Shown: positions 42,622-55,324, counted from the stretch's first letter. The stretch is 64,000 nucleotides of DNA from Neonectria sp. B-13 (GCA_002682825.1 NOKP01000063.1:65226-129225), one strand, 5' to 3'. Notes: generated from the letters alone by a model not told the origin. A program made the numbers and translations.

Positions 42622-44340
42622 ATGGACGCCGAATTACAGTCGCCTCACAGCGCCTCATCGCCCAGGTCTATGCAGCTCTGCGGCTTTTGTCACAAGCCGT
42701 TCTTGAACGAGACGTCGTACAATCGACATGTTCTATACTGTCGCCACGCCAAGAACCGGCCTCGCACTCGTGTCAGGTCATGCCGGGCTTGCACAAAGGC
42801 AAAACGGAAGTGCAGCGGCCAGCCTCGATGCCAGCGGTGCACACATAAAAGTTTCGAATGTGTGTATGACACCACTGTGTCCACTGCTGCTGCGGCAGCA
42901 CGCGAAAGCACCCCAGTTGTCGATAAGAAACCACAGCCAGCAGAAAACGCAACCCCATTAGCTGGAGACCATATCACAGATAGCCTCGATCAATTCTGTG
43001 CATCTGGCGGAACAACAGATGCGGACTCGGCGCAAATCAGCATTGACTGGGACTGTCTCGATTTCGCAGAGACGGACATGCTCTTGCAAAGTCCCGATCT
43101 CAATATGCCCTCCTGTTCTCACCCCCACCTTGAGCCGGCCCTGAATGTTATGCCCGACGGGCCATACCTCCACCGAGGCAATCATGATGTCGTTGATCGC
43201 CTCGACTCGAATTCAGATCTAGAAAACTGGCTCCTGCCTACCCAACTGCCCTGGCCTGCTCAGAGCCCTCCAGATGAACACCTGTCTGCCCTTACCGGAC
43301 CGACACATGTCGTCGAGCAGTCCTATTCTGACTTCCTAGTTCCTGTCCCAATATCAGACCCCGTTTCGAAGTTTACCGCAAATGTTGTCATGCAGATGCT
43401 TTGTGCTTTTCCACACATGATGCTTCGTCGCGAGACCTTCCCTCCTTTCATACACGGGCACTGGTACTATCACTCGGGTGCGACAGCGTCTGCTCTGCCT
43501 AAGCCGCTGGTCAATTGCATGGGCTTGGCACAAGTTTTCGCTTCCCATAATCTCGAGACTAGGTCATTTCTATGGCGCACAGTCAGGGAGGAGCAACGAT
43601 GCTCGGCTGAAAAGGTTTGACCCAACGCACAATCCGTGCAACATCAAGACACAGCTAACCTCGTACATAGGCAAGTCAGCGCCAATTCTCAAAGCATGAC
43701 CATCTCGCAGCTATACAAGCCCTACTTATCTATATTATGATGCGAGTCATTGACAACTCCGAGATTGAGCGAGACTTGAATCGTGAATTATTAGTCACCT
43801 ATCAGGTATTGGATCTTGTCCTTGTGCGTAAAGGTTTTTTCTAACAAGGCAGGGCCTTTGCGACAGCTTCAAGGACCTGTGCAACGAGCCGTTTTACCAG
43901 CACGAGAGACTCTGCCCGAGTTCCAGCTGGCATGAATGGGTTTTTGCCGAGTCGAGAAGAAGGTAATTTCTAAAGCCGCCTTCCCCACACATCTCAGCCT
44001 CTACTCACCACCGGCAAACCATAGGACAGCCATAGTGTGGCTTCTGGTCACACAGATGGTTCAGATCAAGATTGGTGTACCTTGTGATAGTTTCACAAGC
44101 TTCCGGGATGTTCCCCTCTCCTCTCCAAAATCACTCTGGGAAGCCAAGACACGCTCGGCATGGGAGGCGGAGTACGAGGTATATAGGACCATGCCACGGA
44201 TGGGTTTGGACGTTTTTGGAGACCTCTACGATGCTTGCAAGCAAAGTTCTGTCAGTTCAAATAGGCTAAAACTACACGCTTGGAACGCCACAGTTGATAA
44301 TCTCGGGTTTTTACTTAATCTGGGCGCGGAAATTATGTAG
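42622..44340 (+). CDS. C2H2 plus Zn2Cys6 transcription factor
   Basis: Four exons, 42622-43614, 43671-43805, 43853-43962 and 44025-44340, give 517 residues. A C2H2-like finger (C20-x2-C23-x12-H36-x5-H42, LCGFCHKPFLNETSYNRH) is followed directly by a canonical zinc cluster (C54, C57, C64, C70, C73, C80: CRACTKAKRKC, CQRCTHKSFEC). The middle is acidic and Pro/Ser-rich. The C-terminal half has helical segments (LAAIQALLIYIMMRVIDN; TAIVWLLVTQMVQIKIG) like the regulatory domain of metabolite-cluster regulators with this double zinc arrangement. It is divergent to the exporter and next to PKS and epimerase relics, so it probably once controlled a small metabolite cluster. No defects seen. Confidence 0.88.
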
Positions 44341-44405
44341 AAGCCAAAATAGGTTAAGTTTTCCAATCATTTCCAGTACTAGTAGCAAAGCTATCTGGAA
44401 CGAGG

Positions 44406-44935
44406 TCACGGTTGACCGCGTGACAAGGTAAGATTGACAATCTCTGGTAAAGTCTCCTTCACACTTGGTTGCTTCGACTTCCAGCCAAGTAAGGTCTCCG
44501 CCTTCGAACTTCGGACCCTGAGGTTCGTAATATACCCATGAATTGCGGCTGTCTTGTTGACACTCTCCCGGTCTGAATTATTGCTTTCTGGTCCGATTAG
44601 CTTGATCACGTCCGTGGATATGACATCCTTTCCCCTCAGAATCTTGACAATTGCCTCCATGTAGTCGGTGAACGAAAAGTCTTCCGATCTCACAAAATAA
44701 TACGCGTGTGGTCCCCAGAGTCGGGCATCAAGGGCGCCCTCCTTCGCAGCATCAACGAATAAAATGGCGTAGATGTTGGCATGGACATCTTTCCTGACGA
44801 GGAATGCACCGGAGGTCTGGATGTAAAACCCCGTTTTAAGCCGAGAGGCCAAGCTCCGAAGGACTGCCTTGATGGCTGCAGGACTTCCATCAAGATAATC
44901 CGGGGGGGGGGATATCCAATTCGCATGAGTTTCTA
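44406..44935 (-). pseudogene. NAD(P)-dependent epimerase/dehydratase-like gene, internally deleted
   Basis: On the minus strand a short SPAAIKAVLRSLASRLKTGF, YIQTSGAFL segment of the extended-SDR core is joined directly to the C-terminal part. That part reads VDAAKEGALDARLWGPHAYY, FTDYMEAIVKILRGKDVI and AIHGYITNLRVRSSKAETLL, GWKSKQPSVKETLPEI. The YxxxK catalytic region and N-terminal GxxGxxG are missing, so it cannot be active. Fungal homologues are NAD-dependent epimerase-like proteins often seen near metabolite genes. Confidence 0.65.
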
Positions 44936-47900
44936 GGATGCATGGAATGTGTCACGGACTTTCACTTATAGAGCTAAATGAAAGCTAACAGCTATAACGC
45001 ATGCAGCTTCCCAATTTTGGCCATCACACAGCAATTAAAGCTATTGCACAGGGTGTCTGCACCTGGGAGAAATGGATCTAGAACCAACAACCGTTGACAG
45101 CGTATGGCTTCGAAACGCCTGGACAAGAGAATATAATACGAAGTCAGGTAAATGCATCTCGCCCGTTTGTGTACTGGTCCTTGAATTTCTCGACATTTTC
45201 GGCTCGCCCGAGGCTTGAGCTTGAGAAGCCCAAATACGGCAGTCGCCGAAAATGCGTGCATCAGAACCCATTGTAAGCATCCTGATAATCGAAGGGCGAT
45301 CCATCGTACGGGCCGATCCGTTGCACGGGCTGATTTACTATACGTATCGGCCAATGACTTACATGTGCTAGTCTAAAGTTAGCATGCGGCCCTGCAAGCC
45401 GAGTGATCCCAACAGACCCTGGCCTAGTTAAGGGACCAGTTCAGTCTAGTTTACTCACACAGCCCGAATCCTCTTTATTAGTCCGAAAGTCGGCGGCTCT
45501 TCGGAGGGCTCATCAGCAATGGCATGCGCGATCGAGCCTGCAGTCGCTTATCTAGAACCCTGATTGTAGTTCGTAGTAGAGGAGCAGTATTATTAATAGC
45601 CTAGTAGTTGTTCGACATGATAACCCCGACGATGTTGCCTGCGGCTAAAGGCGGCCGACCTTGGACAAGGGAGGAAACAGCCATTATAAGCTATTATTCG
45701 TACAGCAGTCAGTGAGGAAACAGTTCTCAGGTGAAGGTCATCGGACCAACCTCTTTCCATTCAATACCTGCCGTGAGAAGGGCAATCGCTGTTTCGGAAA
45801 CTCGACCACGTCATGCTACGATGGCGGTGTGGTCGACGAAATTGTCAGCGCCAAACTCCAGTAAGAACAGCGCCTTGAAGCACGCCGGACTCATCTAGGG
45901 TATATACGAGGGCTATTGCCGAGTGTACCTATACGTTGAGTTAAACCCCACATCCAGTCTTGAAGCAGCTCAAGTGTTCCGTCTGCCCTACGCCCCATTG
46001 AGCTCTGCCGTAGGGAGAGGGAGCCTGCACCTTCGCCTATGTCGTCAACTTTTGCTGGTGCACCCTCCAATAAGCCGGCCGTCAAGGACGGAAGTGAATG
46101 CCTTCATGTGCTCATAGGGCGCCAAGATAGTGACCCAGGGCACTTTGCTGTTTGTGGCCTTTCCAAATACCAGCAAGAACATATACTGTTGTGGGCCAAT
46201 TCCTTGCTACAGTAGCCGTCGCTAACATAAAATAATACGTGCGCGGAGAAGTCTGCAGCTCCTTGTGTCAGAAACATGTGCCATTGAGAGTCCCATTGTT
46301 CTTTGGGCATGATAGCAGTTGCCGCAAATGGAAAACCGGGTGTGTGAAGAGCATCAAGTGTGTTGAAACCTCGGCGCAACATGAAGGCGTTGCTGTAGCT
46401 GCCTTCAAGTTCCCGCGCGCGGGCGCTGCTGATCCATTTGAGAAGGAAAAATGTCCCGAGATTTTGCGACTTCTCCTGGAATCTCGACATCAAACTCTCA
46501 GGCCTCGTACGGCTGTAGACACCTCCACCATGTGGCTTGATCTAGATGGAAGAAACCAGGCATTGCTCATGCCCCACAGTTTGAACTGAACGCAGAACAG
46601 ATGGGGTGGCCGGCCGCTGCCCAGGCGATCCCCTGCATCCTAGCTTAGAATCTAGGGTAGCGTCTGGGTATCAGCGACATGCATTCTGTCCTGGCAGACA
46701 GATCAAGAGCGAACATAATGTAAACAGTTGTCCGAGATAGTAGCAGATTAGTAGCGAAAGCATTACAACTGCACCAATCTTCACTGTCGACAGCTACGGT
46801 TTCCAAATAACCGGAATTTGTTGAGCGAAGAGGATAATGTCCATCGCCAACTTAACACCGAACTGGAGTTGTATCCATATCAACCAATTTGTCCCACGCA
46901 CATTCCCTGTTGCCTATACACGTAGTAGGAGCTCCTCACGCCCAGACAAGTGCCGTCTTTTGAAGGCGTCCAAGCCTAGTTCACTGGGTTGTAGCTGCCA
47001 AATTTTGAGTGAGCTTGGCAGATAAATATCGTCGAGCCACGTGCTTTTACAAACCCGTGGAAATTGCCTTCCGACACGACGCCCATATGTGATCCAAAGC
47101 CGAAAATGATCACAATAACATCAGCCCAGGCACGCGCGGAAGCATCGGTCCCTCACTCGCTGGCTAATACTGTGCTTAACAAGACTACTGTTAGACACTG
47201 CATATATAAGTGACTGCTGCTTGCTTGATGCTTTGTAAACTTCGTACATAGCTTATCAATACCAGTGCTGCCCCAAAGTTAGACTCGGAGACGACTAAAG
47301 GGGTCCAGGCCCAACATTTCCCGCTAACGTTAGGTGCTTGGTGTAGCTGGATCGTCCACAGAATACACGATTGGCTTCGGAAGATGCCGACGATCCGGGG
47401 GTGATCCAGGGTCTTCCCCGTCGACCTTGGCGGCGCATTTGCAACTAACGTCAACCAGGGCTAAGTCAGAGCGCAACTGAATGGTCTACCGTGCTTGACG
47501 TGGAACTTGATATGTCAAGGACCTCTCTTCAGTGGCGCCCCCATGACTCGCACCATGCAATGGGAACGCCGGCGAGGCCGTGTCTTGTCCAATAGTACCA
47601 GATCCCATCTCGCAGTGACAACAAGGAGTGTTCTGGTTTTTGGCAACGAGTAATATCCTTCAATTAACCTTGAGCGAGGACGCCAATTGACTCGGCTGCA
47701 TGGAAAGGCGAAGCGTATTCGCCATGCAGCTGCCATGCGCCGCCACTTGGTGCCATGTCCTCAAACCTTCAACATGGGCATGTGATGACGCCACGACAGC
47801 AATTAACGTCCTTTTGGAGGGGCCCACCCTCGTTATTGTGTGGACTTTTTTGTGTTTCCAATCATCTTGCCGCCTCTCTTGCACGCGCATTGTGTGTAAA

Positions 47901-49494
47901 GGCCCATACAGCTTCGTGACAGGCTGATCGACGCCGCATAGCCGTAGACTTGCCCAGCCTTTGGCTCCCTTTCTAATACCGGATGCCAGTAGCGCTGCTC
48001 GGAATAGAGTTTGAATCACCCTGAGCAAAGATGACTAGTAATTCTTTGCGGGCGCTATTTGTTTACCCGTCCTAAGATGATAGGTTTATTATCGAGCTAA
48101 GGGGGAAAAACCGACCATCGAAACCCTATTCCAGGATCCCCTAGCAACGTCACGGACGAGAGTTCAAGCCAGGTAAGCTTGCGCCAAATGAAAGGGACAT
48201 TATGCCATCCCTCTTGAGACGAATACTCATCTCTCGGCCGGAAATTCCCCCTTGAGCCCCTGATCGGCACAGGAGAAAAGAAAGGTCGTTTCTGGCGTTG
48301 CCGATCATGCCTTGGCCATCACAAGCCCTTGCATCACATTGGTCGCCTTTAGGGGACCAACGCATTGTCGTCGTGACTATTGATTGGCATTATTCTTCCT
48401 CTTGCGGCTGTTGTTTCATCCCTCTGGTGGTGGGCTTGCTTGTTCCCTTCGTCTGTAGTCGGCCCTGGCTCTGTCGCAAATGTTGGTCCACATGCGCCGC
48501 TTGTGACTTTGAGCCTCTCGCGTTCAGTTGAGGTTGCATACTGCGTCTGGATTATTCCTCCAATCATCCCCAGTCTGTGAAGGGTTGTATGTAACAGTAC
48601 CTCCTTGGATCGGTATCGTGCGGTTGGCTCGAAAGCGGACTAAGACTCTGATTTGTTCAATACATGGGATGTACATGTACACTTATTGACTCTTGAGTCA
48701 ACATGGCAGACTGAAGCAGAACTGATGATTTCAATTGGTCGATGTCTATAATTTGCTCTGTCATGTTTTTCTTGTTTGGTTGCCCCTGTCTTGTCATGTC
48801 TGGGTGCGCCACGTGAAGGGGAAGCCGTCTCCACCGCGTGAGATCCGGAGGGGGGTGCTGTCACCCGCAAGGGTCTCACGAGTCTGGTGAAGCCAATTCA
48901 AGCCGAGGTGGTTGTCTCCCAGACCAGTAGTGTGCCGACAAAGACCGACTTCCTCGCGAGGAAGGTATCTATCGTGCAGAAATGAGTTTTGTCCCCGGAC
49001 TGATGCCATCGTGAACAGCTGTGTTTTTGATGCAAAGGCCCTCGAACTTGGTTCTTGAAAAGCTGGGAAAACCCGCCCTATACCTTGCGATTTGCGCGAC
49101 TGCACTCCATCTGTTTATCCAACTAACCATATGTGTTTCCTGTAAATTGATCCTCTGGGGCGTCGCCTCGGCCCTTACTGCCGCACAAATATACCGGTAT
49201 ACCGGCCTGATGGCTTAACTAATGACTGCTTCTCCTCGGGTTCACTGACGCGGGCGCTAGAACAACGCACGGTCCGAGGAAGCTTTGCCAAACGTCCAAT
49301 CAAACGGGCTGGAGTTTTCTGCCCGAAAATCAAGACACGCGACTGGGAGCACAGTCCTCCAATGAAAAGGAGCCAGAGCCATCTCGAGTTTGTGGCGAGA
49401 CAAGAGGCTATCCATCCTATAATAAGAAGGTAAGGCCCGAGGCGACGACAGGCCTAGATTGCAAGCTCTTACTTATACAAAGACACATTTCACA
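44936..49494. other. 4.5 kb of normal-composition sequence without a recognisable gene
   Basis: Both strands carry only short frames (up to about 130 codons, e.g. minus 46493-46104), none with a signal peptide, domain or exon-like structure that I recognise. Base composition is ordinary, so this is not a RIP block. It could hold eroded genes or non-coding RNA. The last 100 bases before 49495 form the likely leader of the RGS gene. Confidence 0.45.
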
Positions 49495-50190
49495 ATGCTA
49501 TCATTAGCTGACGTTATTTCCGATTTGTCTCCAGACCCATGGAGATTGAACAACTTCACAGCCCATCTTTCAAAAAGCCATTGCCTAGAAACCCTACAAT
49601 TCATCCAAGACGCATCAACATACCGAGCTTGTTACGCAGAAATAGTCGACGATACCCAGATCCCCCGTGCATCTCCAAGGTGCCATTACGACTACCTGCA
49701 GCAACTATGGGAAGATCTTCTAGACACTTACATCCTCCCTAACGGACATCGCGAGGTCAACCTTCCATCTGAAGTTGGGGCTCGACTTCTTGGACTCCGT
49801 TTTTCGGAATTTCCTCCACACCCATCAGAATTGGATGATGCCGTCAAGATCGTCCGTGAACTCATAGAGGACTCTATCCTACCTGGGTTCCTGAACTCTT
49901 ATGCGTCGATGGAGCAACCAAGTGATGGAGAGGTTGGTGGCTGGAGGAGAATTGGTGGCAGACTTCGACGGAAAACCTCAACACTGATGTCGGAACGGGA
50001 CCACCAGAGAAGTTTCCGAGTGAGCGAGGGCTCTGGGTCGCGAGCTTCCAGTTTGAGAGAGGACGGTGAGGCCACTGAGAGCCATTTGCTACGGCGCCTG
50101 ATAGAGCTGTTCAACCATACTGTCCGCGGAGTCGGGGGTACGAGGGGGTTGAAGACGCCGCCAGAAAAGGACGGAGTAGTAGACTGCTAG
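49495..50190 (+). CDS. RGS-domain protein
   Basis: Single exon of 231 residues from MLSLADVISDLSPDPW; an in-frame Met at 49459 is an alternative. RGS features: NNFTAHLSKSHCLETLQFI, YRACYAEIVDD, QLWEDLLDTYILPNG, HREVNLPSEVGARLL and LIEDSILPGFLNSY, in the right order and spacing for a regulator of G-protein signalling that speeds GTP hydrolysis on G-alpha. After the domain is a basic Ser/Arg-rich tail with potential phosphorylation sites. It is shorter than the classical FlbA-type proteins and lacks a DEP domain. Divergence or overlap with neighbours is absent; the next gene is convergent. Confidence 0.82.
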   Translation: MLSLADVISDLSPDPWRLNNFTAHLSKSHCLETLQFIQDASTYRACYAEIVDDTQIPRASPRCHYDYLQQLWEDLLDTYILPNGHREVNLPSEVGARLLGLRFSEFPPHPSELDDAVKIVRELIEDSILPGFLNSYASMEQPSDGEVGGWRRIGGRLRRKTSTLMSERDHQRSFRVSEGSGSRASSLREDGEATESHLLRRLIELFNHTVRGVGGTRGLKTPPEKDGVVDC

Positions 50191-50379
50191 GCGTTGAGAT
50201 GGGCACCAAGGACCAGTACGTCAGCGCAAAGCTGTTGGAACGAGCTCGTTGTTGACGGTGATTTGACATCTCGTGGAGCCATTACAAGCTTGATTTTTAC
50301 ATGGAGAACATTGAGCGTTTCGTACTTCAGAAGCTAGTTCATTATTTGGAGTACCATGAGCATAGACTGATTTTCATTC

Positions 50380-53032
50380 CTATTCCTGCCACAAACTTGT
50401 CACCCACTCTGGCTCTTCTCGTTCGTCTTCACTCCCAACCCCAACCCATCCACTCGGCTGATCACTGCCCAAGAACCCATTATTGCTTTCCGGTAACACC
50501 GTTTCGCCAATCCCGAGGTCCCGGGAGTTCCACCGGAAGGGGAGACAGCTCTCGAGACTCCAGTCCATCCCCTCCGCCCCCTGCAGGTGCTTGGACTGTA
50601 GTGGGGCGCTCTGCAACGGCATGCTGAGCTTGTTATTTGAGCCACGCTCGCTATTCACGTTGCCAAATGGCTGGCACAATATCATTAGGAGCTTCAGGGA
50701 CAGGTTGATGCGGTCGGGTTCGGCGGTCGTCGGAACTCTTAGCATATAGGCAAGGGACGACGGGTTTGGGGGGCTTCCAGTACTGGCTGTAGGGCGGGTG
50801 TAAGATGCCAGTTTGTCGTAGATAGGGGCGAGACAGTCTCGAAATTTGAGGGCTACTGAGTCCGTGGTGCCGCAGAAAGAGAGCACGCTGAGGCAGATGC
50901 GGGCCTGGGCGAGGTCATCTTCCCAGGATGATTGAGGGAAGTCATGTACCTGCTTTTGGGCGACGCACTGAAGGAGCACGACGCAAGAGGTATATGATTG
51001 GAAGCTGAAAGGAGAAAAAGATTAGGATCCATCAAATCGGACATTATGGGAGCGGATTGCAACTTACATAATAATCCAGCATCTTTTAAATATTCCCTCT
51101 TCTGCTTGCAACACGCCGATTATCCGGGCTGAGTGTTTCGCGGCTGTTATCGCTTGATCTACATGGCCGAGAAACCTCTCCTCAAAGCGCTCCCAGAGAG
51201 TGTTGTTCCCATGATCAATTTCAGAAGACTGAACAACCTGTGAGACAATGCGGCGATAGAGCAGCATCCGAGTTCCAAGATAGAGGAGATGAGTAGCGAA
51301 GATGGATCGCCGAGCTTCAACGGGAAGATCTTCGCGGCCGATATTGGGGAGATGCATTTGACTAGGAAGCTGATCATGCCAGTCCTGAAGGTCTTTGTTT
51401 ACGGAATCCATTGCTTTGCAGGTTATTTCCTCGGAAGAAAGGTGCATACGCAGGATGTCGGCGTTTAGAAGGGAGATCTTAGTCATCTCCGTCTGGACAA
51501 CTGTGACCCATATTGTAAGCGAAGGAAGGGAAATAGTCTATGGATTGGCTTACTGTGACTAATGTCAGATGAATGATCGCCTTCCACGTTTACAGACTGT
51601 AGTGATGTCAGTCTTAGCTCACCGAGAAAAAAGGTCTAGGTTTTATACCGAAACCACATCTCGGAAAGAGATACCACCAATCGAGACATACCCAAGAGTC
51701 GAAGAAAGCCAGCTAAACAAAGTTAGTGAATGTTAGTGAGTTCGGCCGGGGTTGTTTTGCCTCGAAAAGAACAGTAATGTTCTCCATGTCCTTCGATAGT
51801 CGATCCATTCCTCTGGGGAGAGACCCGGATAGTGATAACATTTGTCGTTTAGGTTATGCCGCCTCGCCATGGTCAGACCCACGTCTATGTAAATAGAGTT
51901 AGCTCTATTGGAAAACTGACGCCTTCCTGGAGAGAACGAGCTCACGAACCAATGTAAGCGAGTGAGACGGTTGCCTTGTCCAGGATGTTATACATGGCTA
52001 GCAGCGTGCAGGTCTTGATTGCGTCCAGTGGCTGCTCCTCCATCAAGTTTTCAAAGAAGTGCCTTGCCACATCGTAGAAGACGCCGCCCATCCCGTCCTC
52101 GAAATCGTCGGTGTTGTACTGAATCCCAACAGCTGCAACTGCAGCAAGACAGCAAATGGCAGTCTTCTGACTTAGTATAGAACAGCCATCGCTTGCAAAC
52201 ACATCCTCCCAGTAGCCTAAAACCTGTTCGCGGGTGAAGACATGGAATAGTGTCCCGCTGGAGCTGAAAAAGCTGGCAACCGCGGCTTGTGTAGTAGAGG
52301 CGCTGGGGATGACGAGGGAGACCAGGGATATCGGCGCATCTGCTGATAGTTCCCTCTGTGTCGGGGAGGAAGTGGGGACATGGGCCTTTCGAAGCGCACC
52401 GGCATTGATCTCTGACTCCCGTAGGAGACGGGCGATGGTGCTCTCTCGCGGTGGAGTAAGGGATCTAGGCGACTGCTCCTCAGACCCAGTCCCAACCGTG
52501 GGACTCGAGAGGCTGCTCAACCCTGGGCTGATGCCGGTGGAGTCACTGAGGCTGGGTGGTGACATGTCGTCTTTAAGGTCAAGCAAGGAGCGGACGTCGT
52601 CGGCAGAGCGGATTTGTCGTAGCAAACGGTCCGCTTCTTGGGCGGGTTTGGCCTGCAATGCAGAGAAGAGCTTCTCCAATGCTTGGAGACGCGACTTCGA
52701 AGCAGCTCTCTTCGACTGGCCCACCTGCGACTCGTAGTGACAGGACCGTACCCTGGCAATACAGGTTCCACATTGTGGTCGGCGGCCATCGCACTAGAGA
52801 GGCACCGAGTTAGCCCGCAACTGAGAACGAGGACGAGGGCAACCACCTTCACTTTGTTCTGACGGCAGTCCTTACAGGCCTGCCCCACGCTGCGGATTCT
52901 CTTGCCGAGCTTCTCACAGGAGGCTATGCCGCCCGGCCCCGCAACATTGTGATGCTGTGACGACTGCTGAACAGCTGGCTGGATCGGGCGGAACGAGGAA
53001 ACCATCGCGGAACATGACAAGGTGCTCGGCAC
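50380..53032 (-). CDS. Zn2Cys6 transcription factor with fungal-specific regulatory domain
   Basis: Seven exons on the minus strand: 53032-52847, 52793-51950, 51884-51761, 51712-51649, 51596-51554, 51500-51068 and 51004-50380; 772 residues in consistent phase. The zinc cluster spans intron 1: CKDCRQNKVK joined to CDGRRPQCGTCIARVRSC. A coiled segment (SKSRLQALEKLFSAL) and a Ser/Pro-rich stretch follow. The fungal-specific domain includes LFHVFTREQVLGYWEDVF, CTLLAMYNILDKATVSLAYI, DVGLTMARRHNL, EEWIDYRRTWRTLLFFS and WLSSTLGYVSIGG. Intron 3 (51760-51713) uses GC rather than GT at its donor. A second possible start is Met at 53005. No target can be inferred. Confidence 0.87.
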
Positions 53033-54294
53033 TGGCGTCTTGTTGGAGTACTGTCTTCAGCTCTGTGGAGGGATGTTATTTGTTCACGTATGGATGCGGC
53101 TATGGGATATCTACCCCATCATCACGTGTTTCGAAAGTATATGGCTCTTGACTCGTGCAACTTGGCTCCAGCGGTTAGCGGCTCCAGTGTGGAGGTCTCT
53201 GCCAATCGTGAGCGCTACTGTGTGACGCCTCTGACATGATCATGACTCTCTCCTCATTCTCCTGATTACGAACAGCCAATAGGGAGGAATTACGCGAGTT
53301 TTGAATTCATTGGCGCAGCCCAAACTGTTATGGCGGGTGATCTCCCGTGCCATGTCGGCATTCGGAGAGACTGCCTGAAAGAAGGACCCATTAGACTACT
53401 TGTCTTGGATGAATGCGTCCCATTTCTTCGCTTAACAATCATCGTCCAGCGAGCGGATAATGACCTTTCCCAAAGTGGGACGAACCGTAAGTTTACGGTG
53501 TATCTCGACAGCTGTTGTGAGTGGTATTTCTTGCCTGGGTACCTGGCCAAGGGTCCTCGTGGTGGTCCTTTGAGCTACCCTTGCGGAGGTCAGCAACTGT
53601 GAGGGTGCCAGAGGATGGAAATCGGGGTGAGGGCTATCGCATTTCTAAGTTGTTGTCTTCAGCTGGCAATGGGGCGGAGAAGGGCTTGGACAGGGATAGC
53701 TGCAACGGTTTGCAGAGTGTTTGATGACAGGTGTGATTTGAGTTTTATCTCTCTGTGCGAAGTTGGCAATTTAGTCTTAGCGTCCTGCCACCCTCTTTTC
53801 CCCGTCTGGAAAATAACTTGGTATAAATATAACATTGCCAACTTTATTGCGCGGAATATCATCCAGGATTGTTTCATACTTCATCAACCAAACGAGTTTG
53901 GACCTTGCCGTAATGGAAGATGTGCCCGAGACTTCACAGGCTGTATATACAGCCGTCTCTCGCCAATGGTAGGATATTGTCGAGCCTATTACATTCCCTT
54001 ATTTGAACTTGACCTCGACCGAGCTTGCTACTGCTGAAGCTGACAAGCTACCAAGATCGTTAGAAAGTTTCAAAGTCAAATACGTCCGGGAGCCGCCGAG
54101 AAACCAATACGTCCGGTCTCCAAGCATGTACCTCACAATACCCTAGGCGGTATTCTAAGCGAGACATTCTTCCACTTCACCTAGATAGACGGCCTCTATC
54201 ACTTTGGTTTCGAAGGTAGTGTCGATAGTACAATACTCTAACCGCAGTCACAGGATTCCAAAGACAAGTACCACTGGCTTACGCTGAGATTGTT
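53033..54294. other. No supported gene
   Basis: Presumptive promoter of the minus-strand regulator up to about 53300, then sequence with short frames only (e.g. 53330-53602 plus, 53550-53290 minus), not protein-like. Around 54050-54290 is plain intergenic sequence. Confidence 0.45.
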
Positions 54295-55071
54295 TCAACT
54301 TGAGCTTAATCCCGTGCTGCTGTCGGGCCGTCGGATCGAAATCCGAGACCCAGAAGAAGAAGCTCTGGAATCGCCCAGTGATTCCGAAGACAGTAAATGG
54401 GTTAAAGAGGTTCCAGGCGAGGAATGCGAGAGGTCTTTCCCATCAGTATATGACCAGGCTGTAATGAACCAATTCGCGATAAAATAGTACTTCCACTCTT
54501 GACTGTCGAGTGACTGCATGATGATGCCTTCCTGGCCGCCGCCGTTCTCTCAGTACAACCCGGGGTTCCTTGAGCAGTTCCCCTGGTTCATGTGCAGTTA
54601 GTGAACGCCTTCGCCGTTGTTGGCATAGTACTCTCCCCAGATGAACAGCGTCGAGTGCTTAAAGTCGGTCTAGTCGGCTTCAAAGAAGGCATCCAGGTCG
54701 TCAGCGTTGTCGTTGTTAGGTCCAGGCTCGTTAGTCTCGCAGATAATACTGGCGCTAATATCCAGAAAGCCATCGTGGAGGAAGTCGAGGGGTGGGGGCC
54801 TGTGGTAGTGCTCCGGGCCGTTGAGATTTTCAAGGGCCTGAATAATACGGGCCCCAAAAGGGGTCTTTGTTGTCAGGTCGCTGGTCCAGAAGATAAGGCG
54901 ATGGCCTGTGCGGTCTGCGGAATTAATGTTGATGTTGAACCGGTGGAGGCCATTGTCATCGGTGAAGCCGAGCTGGCCGTGGGAACTCCTGTGGTCATCG
55001 CCTCGGGCTTCTCTCGTGTCCCATTCGACTGGCTTAACCTTCCGGACGACGTAGGGCCCATCTGGAGGCAT
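54295..55071 (-). pseudogene. DUF2278 (YukJ-like) family gene with RIP-type stops
   Basis: Starts MPPDGPYVVRKVKPVEWDTR and HGQLGFTDDNGLHRFNININ, typical of DUF2278. Next are PPPLDFLHDGFLDISAS, a PGPNNDNADDLDAFFEAD acidic motif, TLFIWGEYYANNGEGVH, stop, LHMNQGN, NPGLY, stop, ENGGGQEGIIMQ and SQEWKYYFIA. The GxGxH-IHMNQGN and NGGxQxG blocks are family hallmarks. The two stops replace probable Gln (CAA to TAA) and Trp (TGG to TGA). The function of the family is unknown. The C-terminal 50 residues lose similarity. Confidence 0.78.
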
Positions 55072-55324
55072 GGGGGCGATGCGAGAGGGTTTTTAAGGAT
55101 CTAACAAGGTTTTGGTAATTATAAGGGCTCTTGGTAGACGGACTCAGCTTTCGTCATGTCGCAATGTGTTGATGAGGGACATGCGGCTGATAAAAGCCGA
55201 GAGATCTATCACCACATACCACCCCGGTTGCAATTAGCATCTTTCTAGCAGTATAAATGTGTAGCTATTCATCGAGGGAGCTAAGCTTCAGGGTGGCTAT
55301 CTAGACCATCTTGCGGAGCACTCT

